Positions 9,614 to 18,443 are shown, counted from the stretch's first letter. The stretch: DNA of 64,000 nt from Methanolobus sp. (GCF_016278365.1 NZ_JADQBZ010000003.1:62001-126000); one strand, 5' to 3'. Notes: generated by a model from the letters alone, not told the origin. Numbers and translations: made by a program.

Positions 9614-11020
9614 ATGCCTTTAATAAACTTAGAAGGAGAACGGGAAGCTACAACTCAAAATAGCGAAGAGTATGGAAAAAAAATTATTGATTTTCTTAAT
9701 TTGCAAGGTTATCACTTAGAACATGACTCAAATATTGAAGGTATTTTTCAGGACAAGGTATTCAGAAATCCAAAACTAGATGGGAACAAAAAAACGGTAG
9801 TAGAAGTAAAAGATACTGATTTGAGTTTAAACAACAAAGATTTTCTAGTAGAGTATGGCAAATATTTTATGATATACTCACGAGAGATTTTCAATTTGTT
9901 CATTTTCGCTAAAAAAATTGTAAATATTAATAAATGGAAAAAAATATTTGACTTGGCTACACAATCGGAAGATGAGATCCTTTCATTTTACGAAGATATC
10001 AAAAAATGCTCATCTGATAAGATTGATGAATATAGCATATTCAAGGAATTCATAATTCATACGAAAATTTATCAAACTACTTATGATAAATTGCTGCAAA
10101 AAATAGAACAAATTAAAAAAGACAATATATATGATTTTGAGGTTGATTACTTAAAGGACATAGAAGACTTAGTTTATGAACCAGAAATCTTGAATAGCAA
10201 TTTATTCATTGTCAAGTCATTTCCAGACTATATATTTAAGGCTAAATTAAAAGTGAATAGTTTTACTTCACTTTGGAAAAATCCTTTCGCAAATTCTTTT
10301 GTTGCATTTAATGGAATACTATATTCAATTCGTGAATTTCCTGAAAATATATTATCTGAATATTGTGATGAAAATACATATAACAAATTTAAATTTACAA
10401 ATATTGATTTAGAATCTGAAAGAAGGTTAGTTTCACAGCTTATAAAAAGCCAAATTATATTAAATGCTTTTGACAACGGTTTCTATTATAATCGAAACAA
10501 AAAAAGCTTCTACAAACCACATTTTAATCTTAGAATTGAAAAATCAAAAGTTAAAGTGGAAGATGAAAAATCAAGGGTAGTGTCAACAGTATATATCAAG
10601 GACGGAAATTTGAATTTTGTATCTCATCGTGCTGTAAAGATAGAAGTAACTAGAATTGAGAATGAATACTATGTTTTATTTAACAATTATAGATTGTTCA
10701 CTAATGATGGTAAACACCTAATTATGGGTGAGGGTGCTAAAAAGTTAAATAGCAAGTTTGCACCGACAAAAGCATTCAATGATGCTGAAAAAAGCAAATT
10801 GTTCTTTTTGATAAAAGCTATGGGTTCTCTAAGAATAGGTGGTTCCACTCAGTCGAAGTTAGACAATTCAAATCCATCAACTTTAAAAAACCAGTTTGTT
10901 TTTGAAGAAGTTACATTTAAAATGCCTTGTAAATCTAAAAAAGGCGAGGTTTTTGAAGAGAATTACGATTATGAAGAAAACGTCTATTCTAAAATAAGCG
11001 ATTATTATGATGAAGAATGA
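9614..11020 (+). CDS. PD-(D/E)xK nuclease-APAZ protein, effector partner of short pAgo
   Basis: This 468-aa protein is the effector subunit of a short Argonaute system. The N-terminus (about residues 15-90) has a restriction-endonuclease-like core with an acidic residue before a VEVKDT strand, the D...ExK pattern of PD-(D/E)xK enzymes. After a helical linker, the C-terminal half matches an APAZ domain (homologous to the N/L1/L2 part of long Argonautes): HRAVKIE, then YYVLFNNYRLFTNDG, then a lysine-rich helix. ATG 9614 lies 5 bp after GAGTGA; a GTG at 9605 is the alternative. The gene overlaps the pAgo gene by 14 bp. By analogy with SPARDA-type systems it would degrade nucleic acid once the complex senses invader DNA. 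The exact nuclease subclass is not determinable by eye. Confidence 0.78.
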   Translation: MPLINLEGEREATTQNSEEYGKKIIDFLNLQGYHLEHDSNIEGIFQDKVFRNPKLDGNKKTVVEVKDTDLSLNNKDFLVEYGKYFMIYSREIFNLFIFAKKIVNINKWKKIFDLATQSEDEILSFYEDIKKCSSDKIDEYSIFKEFIIHTKIYQTTYDKLLQKIEQIKKDNIYDFEVDYLKDIEDLVYEPEILNSNLFIVKSFPDYIFKAKLKVNSFTSLWKNPFANSFVAFNGILYSIREFPENILSEYCDENTYNKFKFTNIDLESERRLVSQLIKSQIILNAFDNGFYYNRNKKSFYKPHFNLRIEKSKVKVEDEKSRVVSTVYIKDGNLNFVSHRAVKIEVTRIENEYYVLFNNYRLFTNDGKHLIMGEGAKKLNSKFAPTKAFNDAEKSKLFFLIKAMGSLRIGGSTQSKLDNSNPSTLKNQFVFEEVTFKMPCKSKKGEVFEENYDYEENVYSKISDYYDEE

Positions 11021-12422
11021 AATGAATTACTTTAAAATAGAGTATATTCAAGAGCCACAACTACTTTTTAATGAGGGTGGAATCTCGTTAAATCCATGTG
11101 TTGGCTTAATTAAATATGGTCCACGTTTTGCAGGATCTAGCACTACAGAGTTCAAAACATTCAAGATTGGGATTATTGGTTCCTCTAAATCAATTGCTTT
11201 AACAAAACATTTATTTGAATCATTTTATATGAAAATTTTGCCAGATGGAGACATTAAACCATGGAAAATACCTTTCCCAGGGTTAAATGCGAATTCAAAA
11301 CTAAGATTTGAATTTATTTTCAATCCAGAATGGGAATCTATAATAGATTCCTTCGATTTTGAAAATTTAAAAGCAGCACAATCTTCTTCTGAAAGGGCCT
11401 TGGAACTGATTAAAGAAAGAATAATAACAATTTATGAAAAAGAAACTCCACCTGATATCATTGTAATAAGTTTTCCGATTGAATTTTACTATATTTGTGA
11501 ATGCTCAGACACAAAGAAACCCATGATAAAAGTAGGATTGGATGATTTTCATAATCGCATTAAATTATTGGCAATGCAGTTGAAAGTTCCTACCCAGATT
11601 ATAAGACCTGAAACTCTGCAGTTAGAAGGAACTCAAGAAAGATCTTTGGTTGCATGGAATATAGTTGTTGGAATGTTATATAAGTGCCAGAGAGGTCATC
11701 CTTGGAAACTCACTCATCTTGAAGAAAACACCTGCTATGTAGGAATATCTTTTTTCAAAGAAAAAGGTGAAGAAACACGAAGAGCAAGTTTAGCCCAAAT
11801 TTTTTTGGATACAGGGGAGAGCTTTGTGTTAAGGGGTGAGTCCTTTAGTTGGGCTAATAAAGATTATCCAAATAGTCCTCACTTATCTGAAGAAGATGCA
11901 CAAAGATTGATGAGTTATGTTTTAACCCATTATAAATTAATTAGAAAACACTATCCAGATAGAATTGTAATTCACAAAAGCTCAAACTTTTGGGATGATG
12001 AGCTGGAGGGATTCAAAAGCGCTACTAAAAATATCAAATCAAAAGATTTCATATCTATTTTGCCATCAGATTTTAAATTATTTACTCAAACATCTTATCC
12101 TGTATTAAGAGGTACCTTAGTATTAACTAAAAATGAGTCGATAGGCTTCCTATTTACGACAGGTTTTGTTCCTTCACTAAAAACATATCCTGGTTTTTCA
12201 ATCCCTAGTGCTCTTCAAATAAAACCCTTCGTTTTAGATACCTCGCTACTAAAAGTCTGTCGAGAAATATTATCTTTTACTAAGCTTGACTGGAACAACA
12301 CTTTTGTTTACTCTAAAATGCCGGTAACTCTATCGGTTTCAAGAAAAGTAGGACATGTAATGAGTGAAACTGAAGCTAAGAGAATATGCAATCTTGATAC
12401 GCACTATTACTTTTATATGTAA
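11007..12422 (+). CDS. Short prokaryotic Argonaute (MID-PIWI), catalytically inactive
   Basis: At 471 aa this is the size of a short pAgo with only MID and PIWI domains. The central segment KCQRGHPWKL followed by CYVGISFF is the typical MID-PIWI junction of short pAgos. The position of the first tetrad aspartate is Ser in VGIS, and no complete DEDX tetrad is apparent, so it should guide and sense rather than slice. Further PIWI landmarks are RIVIHKSSNF and the C-terminal segment MPVTLSVSRKVGHV. The start overlaps the upstream nuclease-APAZ gene, so a stable heterodimer is likely. Known short pAgos use small RNA guides to detect plasmid or phage DNA and then trigger the partner effector; that role is inferred here. 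Confidence 0.85.
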   Translation: MMKNEMNYFKIEYIQEPQLLFNEGGISLNPCVGLIKYGPRFAGSSTTEFKTFKIGIIGSSKSIALTKHLFESFYMKILPDGDIKPWKIPFPGLNANSKLRFEFIFNPEWESIIDSFDFENLKAAQSSSERALELIKERIITIYEKETPPDIIVISFPIEFYYICECSDTKKPMIKVGLDDFHNRIKLLAMQLKVPTQIIRPETLQLEGTQERSLVAWNIVVGMLYKCQRGHPWKLTHLEENTCYVGISFFKEKGEETRRASLAQIFLDTGESFVLRGESFSWANKDYPNSPHLSEEDAQRLMSYVLTHYKLIRKHYPDRIVIHKSSNFWDDELEGFKSATKNIKSKDFISILPSDFKLFTQTSYPVLRGTLVLTKNESIGFLFTTGFVPSLKTYPGFSIPSALQIKPFVLDTSLLKVCREILSFTKLDWNNTFVYSKMPVTLSVSRKVGHVMSETEAKRICNLDTHYYFYM

Positions 12423-12900
12423 AATTGAAGTGAATCTTACTGGCTACATCATCAATGGTAATTCGTCCCCCTGTATTTAGATAGATAAAATACTATGATA
12501 TGAAAAAGGTTACGTGGATAATCTTCACTGTACAGAGATATGATTTTGATACTGATTTTTTAGGATTTCTCTAGAATGCCTTTGATTTGTCCCAAGCTTC
12601 ATGAATCAAATCTACTTTTGGTACTAATATCTTTTCATATTTCTTCTTTTTTTATCAATATCAAATATTAGAAAAAGTATTTATTTCTGAAAACTTCGGC
12701 AATATCATTAGTTTCCTTCCATTGAATCAGAGATATGATTCTATGGAAATCCTCTCAAATAAAAAATCAGGCAGGTAAACAGCGAGGACATGGAGTGCAC
12801 AGAGAGTATTCAATTATGTATTCTGAGAACACTGGGAATATTTGTTCTACGTGCTTTCTGTAATAAGATTTTTATATTTTAACTCCCTAAGTTTTAGACG
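12423..12900. other. Gene-poor AT-rich spacer with a possible gene-end remnant
   Basis: No supported gene lies in these 478 bp. On the minus strand a short open stretch (about 12,571-12,645) reads as a plausible protein C-terminus ending DLIHEAWDKSKAF and then TAG. It is stopped again about 25 codons upstream, so it may be debris of a lost gene. Near the right end, a TATA-like run (around 12,868-12,880) about 27 bp before the next ATG suggests a nearly leaderless promoter for the TPR gene. Confidence 0.35.
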
Positions 12901-14016
12901 ATGTCGGAAGTTTCAACATTAGCTGAATGGGTTGAAAAAAGTGTTTTTGAACCAGATCCTAAAAAAGCGATTCAATACATTGACAATGCATTGGCATTTA
13001 ATTCGAATAACCAGGAAGCTCTCTATTTAAAATGTATGTTGCTTTATAAGGAAAAAAAGTATCAGAAAGCATATGATGTTGCATCCAAAATGATTGATTT
13101 AAAATATCAAAATGCGGAAGCATGGTATGCAAGAGGTCTAGTTTCTGAAAAAATCGATAAGAAAGGTCTTGCTTCGAAATGCTACGAAAAAGCGATTCAA
13201 TTTGATCCTCAGCATCATGACGCCTTACACAGTTTTATCGAGTTGAACAATTATCCGAAGTCAGCTTTGAAATATTATCGTTTGATCATTGAAATTGAGC
13301 CTGCAAATATTGATATTTGGATTAGACTTATAGATTCTGTCATTGAAGAAGAACAGTATTCAGATGCATTGAATGAAATAACAAGAGCAAGGAAATATCA
13401 TTTCAACAACAAGGAACTTGATAAGCGGGAAAGGAAACTGATAGTGCACTCTAAAAGTAAAGTGCCACCAAAGCCCAAAAAGAATAAGTCTGTTCCCCTT
13501 AAGAAAAAGCCAAAGGAAGAATTGCGTAAAAAGCCTGAAATTGTAGAAGTGATCCCTCAAAAAAAGGAAGTGCTAAATAATATTGAAGTAGGAGATTTTT
13601 ACAATGAATGGGATTCTCCAGCTCCAGTTACCATTTATTGTCGAATGTACAATATTCCTTATTCATCTTATAAATATTATCAAACCCGTTCATCTAGTGA
13701 AATAAAAATCAAGAATATAGAGGACCACTTAAATGCAAGGAATTTGAATTGTATGTGTTGTTCATTTTGTGTAGGCAATATATGTACATACAAAAAGAAA
13801 CATGTTGTTTCAAGTTCCATTTGCAAGCATTTTAGTCCGAAAAAAGGAATACAGTTAAAAAATATTCATTTAAATACGAATAAAGAGAAAAGATTCAAAT
13901 GTCCATATTGTAATAAAAAGTCTCAACGAGATGAAAATATCGCTGAACATATGAGAATAAAACATCCCCACGAATTTAAAAACCATTACCCCAATTATAA
14001 CCAAAGCATTTTCTAA
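12901..14016 (+). CDS. TPR protein with C-terminal cysteine cluster and C2H2 zinc finger
   Basis: This 371-aa soluble protein has at least three to four tetratricopeptide repeats in its first 170 residues (for example AWYARGLVSEKIDKKGLASK, then YEKAIQFDPQ). A very lysine/proline-rich linker follows (residues about 185-225), then a cysteine-rich stretch CMCCSFCVGNIC, and at the end a classical C2H2 finger: CPYCNKK, then HMRIKH. TPRs mediate protein-protein contacts; the finger and basic linker suggest nucleic-acid binding. A TATA-like element about 27 bp upstream and the lack of an SD suggest a leaderless transcript. It stands alone downstream of the pAgo operon. No specific function can be assigned. 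Confidence 0.7.
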   Translation: MSEVSTLAEWVEKSVFEPDPKKAIQYIDNALAFNSNNQEALYLKCMLLYKEKKYQKAYDVASKMIDLKYQNAEAWYARGLVSEKIDKKGLASKCYEKAIQFDPQHHDALHSFIELNNYPKSALKYYRLIIEIEPANIDIWIRLIDSVIEEEQYSDALNEITRARKYHFNNKELDKRERKLIVHSKSKVPPKPKKNKSVPLKKKPKEELRKKPEIVEVIPQKKEVLNNIEVGDFYNEWDSPAPVTIYCRMYNIPYSSYKYYQTRSSSEIKIKNIEDHLNARNLNCMCCSFCVGNICTYKKKHVVSSSICKHFSPKKGIQLKNIHLNTNKEKRFKCPYCNKKSQRDENIAEHMRIKHPHEFKNHYPNYNQSIF

Positions 14017-14123
14017 TTCATTAATCTTAAAATCCAAGAGTAAAATTAATAGTTGAATATCTTGGATATGTAAAAGAAGCCTTATTTCGAGATACTATTT
14101 TCCTCTTTAAGAATGCTTATGCT

Positions 14124-14348
14124 CTATTTGTTTTTCAACTTCTCAATCAAAGAAGACACTCTCTGCTTTGCATCATCAGTTTCTTTTTCATCCTTCACAA
14201 CGCTAATATCGAGGATATCCCCTTCTTTTGAACCAGAAGGAAGAAGGGATACAGGAATATCCACTTTTATGGTTTCTGCATCCCTGACAAGAAGTACTGC
14301 AATATCTCCCTCTACCCTATCCAATGTTACTCTGAAATTGCTTTTCAT
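14124..14348 (-). CDS. DUF3006-like small protein
   Basis: The product is 74 aa from the ATG at 14348, which has a strong AGGGGGAT ribosome binding site; a TTG one codon upstream is less likely. The pattern LDRVEGDIAVLLV, then IPVSLLPSGSKEGDIL, is that of DUF3006, a small beta-rich domain often encoded next to ComEC-like metallo-beta-lactamase proteins. That is the case here: the gene follows one in the same orientation, 10 bp after its stop. The role of DUF3006 is unknown; the constant pairing suggests it assists or regulates the hydrolase. Confidence 0.72.
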   Translation of the reverse strand: MKSNFRVTLDRVEGDIAVLLVRDAETIKVDIPVSLLPSGSKEGDILDISVVKDEKETDDAKQRVSSLIEKLKNK

Positions 14349-14358
14349 CAAAATCCCC

Positions 14359-15372
14359 CTATGCTTCTGCCATTAGAGAAAAGTTCATAGCATTCATTGG
14401 GAAAACCAATCCTTTATTTTGGGTCTCTACAGTGTATTCTTTACCATCTGTTTTTACAACAATGTGTCCTTCAATATCTGTTCTATATATGTCAGATCCA
14501 AGACCCCTTAGTCGGGCAATTACTTCTTCTGTAGGATGTCCGTAACGATTGTCAGTTCCAACCATAATTATACTTGCTGCGGGATTGACTTTCTCAAGGA
14601 ACTCTATACTGGTAGATGATTTGCTTCCATGGTGGGCAACTTTCAAGATTTGACTTTCAATATCAATCCCTGATGCAAGGATTCTTTTTTCAGCATCTAT
14701 TTCAGTATCCCCGGTGAATAGAAAAGAAAGATCTCCATAAGTCAATTTCAAGACAACGGAGTCATCATTTAGTTTCCCTGTAGGTTTTTCAGGATTAAGA
14801 ATCTCGATAGCAAGTGAAGGATCAAGTTCTATGGTCTGGCCTGCTTCTGCAAGACTGAATGGGATATCCTTTTCGTCAATGGCAATTAGCATGTTCTCAT
14901 AGGTTTTGGTAGTATGTGGATTTCCACTATCAACGAACTTCTTTACCTTGAAGTTGTTTAATACAGTTACCATTCCACCGATGTGGTCAGCATGTGCATG
15001 TGTAGCTACAATAACATCCAGTTCTGTAACACCATTATCCTTCAGGTAATTTACAACCGTATTTCCTGCTTTCTGTTCACCTGCATCAATTAGCATGTTC
15101 TTATCCTTAATTTGAATGAGGATTGAATCTCCTTGGCCCACGTCAATGAAATGGACAGTGAGGATGCTTTGGTCTATTGTCGGCAATGGGGGTTCAGGCA
15201 GTGATACTTCGACCAAAGAACCGTTTGCTATTACATCTGCATTGGGCTCTTGTTGTGAATCTTCAGATGAATCCAATATAATTGAATCGAATGATTCAGA
15301 TGAAACGCAACCTGATGTAATGACCAATATCAAGGATATTAGTGCAAGTGCGAGTATTTGTTTTGCTTTCAT
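14359..15372 (-). CDS. Secreted ComEC/Rec2-like metallo-beta-lactamase-fold lipoprotein
   Basis: This 337-aa protein begins with a lipoprotein signal peptide ending in a lipobox-like VITSGC (Cys near residue 22). The mature part is a metallo-beta-lactamase domain of the ComEC C-terminal type: FIDVGQGDSILIQ, the metal-binding THAHADHIGG, then GDTEIDAEK and KVAHHGSKSS. Proteins of this type are predicted extracellular metal-dependent hydrolases, possibly acting on nucleic acids in DNA uptake or scavenging. There is no membrane channel domain, so it is not full ComEC. GGGGATGAG lies just before the ATG. It forms a two-gene unit with the DUF3006 gene downstream. Confidence 0.85.
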   Translation of the reverse strand: MKAKQILALALISLILVITSGCVSSESFDSIILDSSEDSQQEPNADVIANGSLVEVSLPEPPLPTIDQSILTVHFIDVGQGDSILIQIKDKNMLIDAGEQKAGNTVVNYLKDNGVTELDVIVATHAHADHIGGMVTVLNNFKVKKFVDSGNPHTTKTYENMLIAIDEKDIPFSLAEAGQTIELDPSLAIEILNPEKPTGKLNDDSVVLKLTYGDLSFLFTGDTEIDAEKRILASGIDIESQILKVAHHGSKSSTSIEFLEKVNPAASIIMVGTDNRYGHPTEEVIARLRGLGSDIYRTDIEGHIVVKTDGKEYTVETQNKGLVFPMNAMNFSLMAEA

Positions 15373-15772
15373 AATCTCATCCCCTTGAAATAAGGTGTTT
15401 CTATATACGGTTTGATATATAAATAGGGCATCGGATAGTGTGGGATGTAATATGTAGTAATTATTTTATGCGAGCCTTAAATCTATTTAGGAAGGCATAA
15501 ATATGTAAATGAATATTGGATTATCCGTGGCGCAGCAAGACATAATAATTAAAAAATACCAACCAACCTTTTTTGATTGCTGCGCTGTTATTTGTTCATT
15601 AAGTATCACATTCCTTAAATCATATAGGTTAGGACAAGACGAATTTCTACGAGTTATTGATACAAGCCCATTTGGTAAGGATGAGTATTACATATGAAAA
15701 GGCATTAGCTTTATATACTTACTTCTTAAAATATATTTTGTAATAAATTAAAATATATATGTAAGAGGTAAA
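15373..15772. other. Intergenic stretch with a 9-bp inverted repeat
   Basis: This is a 400-bp AT-rich gap. An inverted repeat, GCGCAGCAA at 15,530-15,538 and its exact complement at 15,577-15,585, is separated by 38 bp. It could be a weak RNA stem or the trace of a small mobile element. A 62-codon ORF covers it but has no ribosome site and resembles nothing I know. TATA-like runs just before 15,773 probably drive the next gene. Confidence 0.35.
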
Positions 15773-16108
15773 ATGGCGTATAAAAAAGAAAGCACTCATC
15801 ATGGTACAAAAATGAAACTATTTGCTGAATTTATCAAATATTCAAAATATGACTTTAGTGGAAACCCCAGATGTGTGGATCTTGTTGATGTCCGGAAAGA
15901 AAACGGAAAGCTCGTGGCAAAAAGAATTTGTTTAAGTTACATCAATCGATTTCAGGGAATAGGGGAGTTGAAAACAGGCGATCGGATTTCGTTTATGGGA
16001 TGGGTGCTAATGGGCAAGGTAACTCATCCAACAAGGGTTACAAAGGTTATAGCATCCTTAGTATCAGAGGAAATACCTCTAAAACCTTCACAGATATCTT
16101 CAGATTAA
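15773..16108 (+). CDS. Small hypothetical protein, 111 aa
   Basis: The ATG is preceded by AGAGGT, and AT-rich promoter-like DNA lies just upstream, so this is probably a real gene. The product is basic and soluble, with a beta-rich middle (RISFMGWVLMGKVTHPTRV) that could be a small barrel, although no known motif is present. There is no signal peptide or membrane segment. It stands alone, downstream of the divergent ComEC-like gene, inside the island. Function unknown. Confidence 0.5.
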   Translation: MAYKKESTHHGTKMKLFAEFIKYSKYDFSGNPRCVDLVDVRKENGKLVAKRICLSYINRFQGIGELKTGDRISFMGWVLMGKVTHPTRVTKVIASLVSEEIPLKPSQISSD

Positions 16109-16492
16109 TTTTTATAATTAGTTGCGGTATCTATCTATCCTATGTACATAAGACTAATAGTGATGATATATGGAAGTTGTAAAGGATTGGATTGATAACA
16201 TGCAATTTTTATCGGAATATACTTCCAACATGAGTTATTGAAGTATGATGGATCTTTACAGATGATGTGAAGAACCTTCCAATTGGCACGACATTGAGCT
16301 TTCTCCTAAGAGATTGTATGTTACAGACTATCATTAAAAAACTGCTTATATGGGAAGATGGGAAATGGATAATGTATTAATGTCATCCTTCGCCTTCCTT
16401 CAAAACTTATTCTTATTTTGTTTTAGCACATCCTGAAACTGCTATACAGCTAAGTATAAAAAAAATAAATATATCGTTTTCATGATTTCACC
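16109..16492. other. Gene-poor AT-rich spacer
   Basis: I see no supported ORF, RNA gene or clear repeat in these 384 bp. Short open stretches are broken by stops in all frames, consistent with decayed sequence in a mobile region. Confidence 0.4.
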
Positions 16493-16999
16493 TTATAGGT
16501 TATCTATTGTTGATTGTGCAGAAATTCTATTTTGCCTAACATATGCAAGATTTGAATTCAAAATCGACTTCTGTTTAAAATAATATTCGGAATCTATTTT
16601 TTTAAGTGCATCTTGATTTTGTTCAAGAAAAGCAAGATAATCTAAAATTTGAGTTTCATATATATTAGATTGAATAATGAATAAATTACTTTCACGTCTG
16701 ACATCATCTCCTTTTTTATTCTTTTTAGTTTGTGTTGCTGAAGATGTTTGTCGGGAATAAGACATTTGGTTATATTCATCAATAAAATCATTATAATCAT
16801 GAACTGCAATTTGTGAGCTATCAAATGATTGTTGATAATTATTATATGCAATAGTAAGTTGATTACTGTACATTTTCATTTCATCAGTAATATCCTGATT
16901 CATGTAAACTGTAGCAACTTTAGAAGCAGTTTATGTTTCTGCGCATCCAGAGATTGCAACTAGTGCAATTACTAATAAAATAAAGATATAATTTTTCAT
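16493..16999 (-). pseudogene. Lipoprotein gene interrupted by an in-frame TAA after the signal peptide
   Basis: Reading from the ATG at 16,999, the sequence gives a complete lipoprotein signal peptide, MKNYIFILLVIALVAISGC, then AET and an in-frame TAA (16,933-16,931). The same frame then stays open for about 145 codons to a stop at 16,493. The remaining body is a helical, glutamine- and asparagine-rich, non-membrane protein that would be extracellular. The internal ATG at 16,903 has no ribosome binding site, so it is not a convincing native start. The simplest reading is a recent nonsense mutation in an otherwise intact gene. A sequencing error or stop-codon readthrough is possible. I do not recognise the body. 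Confidence 0.65.
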
Positions 17000-17728
17000 T
17001 TTGATCACTTTATTGTTTTGAATCATATATTTATATAAATAATTAATATATTTTAAATTACACTATCTTAACATACTAATTTATTTGTATATAAGTATAT
17101 GTCCTTTCAATTCAGAAATTGTCTTGACTGAACTAAAGGCACTATTAATAATTCATTCACTGCTATCTGTCCAATATAGAACAAAATAGAACCTTTTAAA
17201 AATGCGTGAACAAGACTTCAAGTAATTGTTTTTTCATTTGCGGCACATCCGTTCAAATAATTGCAATTTAATTTCACTACCAATTACCAAATGCTCGAAA
17301 TACTATTAAGATAATTTGATTTAGCAAATTATTATTACCACTAGCGATTACAAGGAACATAAAGAAGAATGAAGAAAATAAGAACTGAATGGTTTAAAAG
17401 TGAAATGAACTAGTTCATTTATAAATTTATACTCAACTTTTAGCAATGAATCTGATTAGGTCAAGATTCATATGCAGTTTTCGACCCATTTTTTCTTCAC
17501 TTTAATCATCCTATAGATCATCTATTGAAGCAGAAGAGGTAGGGATTCTGGCAGTTTGAAGGAAAATTCGATATTATGCTTGAAGTATAATATAACATTC
17601 TAAATAATATGTTAGATTTATAGCATTTCACCTTTTTATCTGTATTCTACTGATTGCGATTCTGGATGTTTGAAAATTGCCACAATACATTTTTATAGTA
17701 GTTGTTAGATTTTAATATATGTGATAAA
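17000..17728. other. Long AT-rich non-coding stretch before the integrase
   Basis: This is the longest gap in the island, about 730 bp. I find no ORF with a ribosome site, no tRNA and no tandem repeat. TATA-like DNA is scattered through it, for example around 17,030-17,055 and 17,585-17,620. An attachment site could lie here beside the integrase, but I could not identify one. Confidence 0.4.
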
Positions 17729-18349
17729 ATGATTTACGCTAAAACAAAGAAAAATAAAAATGATAAAGAAATAGTGCCATATTCAAAGGAATGGCTAAAG
17801 GTATCTGAATTACAACAAATATTAAGTATGTCTGACCTTTCCGAAAAATATGAAGTATGGGTATCATTGCTTTATTATCCCGCCCTTAGAGTTTCCGAAG
17901 CCCTCAACATAAGAGTGCGTGATATTGATTTTATAAACAATTGTGTCGAAATCTATAATGCAAAAGGCGTATACGACCATGATTTACGAAAAGCACCACT
18001 TCCGAAAGAGGCACAAAAGACACTATCAAGATACATTAAAAATCATAATTTAAAACCAGATGATTATATTATGTTTTCAAATAAAGCATCCCAAGTATCA
18101 AGAAGTCATGTATATGTGGTTGTGGGGGAATTATGCAAACATGCAGGGGTTGACAAATGTATCGGAACCCACACTTTCAGAAGGTCAAGAGCACAACATC
18201 TATTAGATTCAGGTGTTCCACTGATAACGGTTTCCAGATATTTAAGGCATAAAAGTATAGAAACCACTATGCACTACCTTCATTATTCGATTGAGGATTT
18301 ACAAAAAGAACTAAGCAAACATGATGAACCAATGCAGAAGGTAATTTAA
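17729..18349 (+). CDS. Tyrosine recombinase (XerC/D-like integrase), short form
   Basis: The protein is 206 aa from the ATG at 17,729 (a TTG nine codons upstream extends the frame). It is essentially only the catalytic domain of a tyrosine recombinase: first catalytic Arg in ALRVSEAL (near residue 54), HTFRRS for the H-x-x-R box, then RHKSIETTMHY with the second His and the nucleophilic Tyr. The usual N-terminal SAM-like core-binding domain is nearly absent, as in several archaeal Xer and plasmid recombinases. It faces another recombinase on the opposite strand. Its likely role is excision, integration or dimer resolution of the island. Confidence 0.8.
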   Translation: MIYAKTKKNKNDKEIVPYSKEWLKVSELQQILSMSDLSEKYEVWVSLLYYPALRVSEALNIRVRDIDFINNCVEIYNAKGVYDHDLRKAPLPKEAQKTLSRYIKNHNLKPDDYIMFSNKASQVSRSHVYVVVGELCKHAGVDKCIGTHTFRRSRAQHLLDSGVPLITVSRYLRHKSIETTMHYLHYSIEDLQKELSKHDEPMQKVI

Positions 18350-18443
18350 AATGGAAAAAGGGGAATGAATTATGGCAGGGGTGTGTAAGTATGCCTTTGC
18401 CAAACAAACTCAACCAGTGAAATTTAAAACATTCCTAGAGGGG

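Noticed and set aside
9605-12422. Long pAgo with PAZ domain split in two by a frameshift
   Set aside because: The first gene has a nuclease core and APAZ pattern and its own stop overlapping a good start; both genes have the normal size of a short pAgo pair.
12571-12645. Separate small gene on the minus strand
   Set aside because: Only about 25 open codons with a plausible C-terminus; no start or ribosome site, so at most a remnant.
15509-15697. 62-codon ORF as a gene
   Set aside because: No ribosome binding site, no recognisable motif, and it spans the inverted repeat.
16493-16999. Pyrrolysine or selenocysteine readthrough
   Set aside because: The codon is TAA; pyrrolysine uses TAG and selenocysteine uses TGA.
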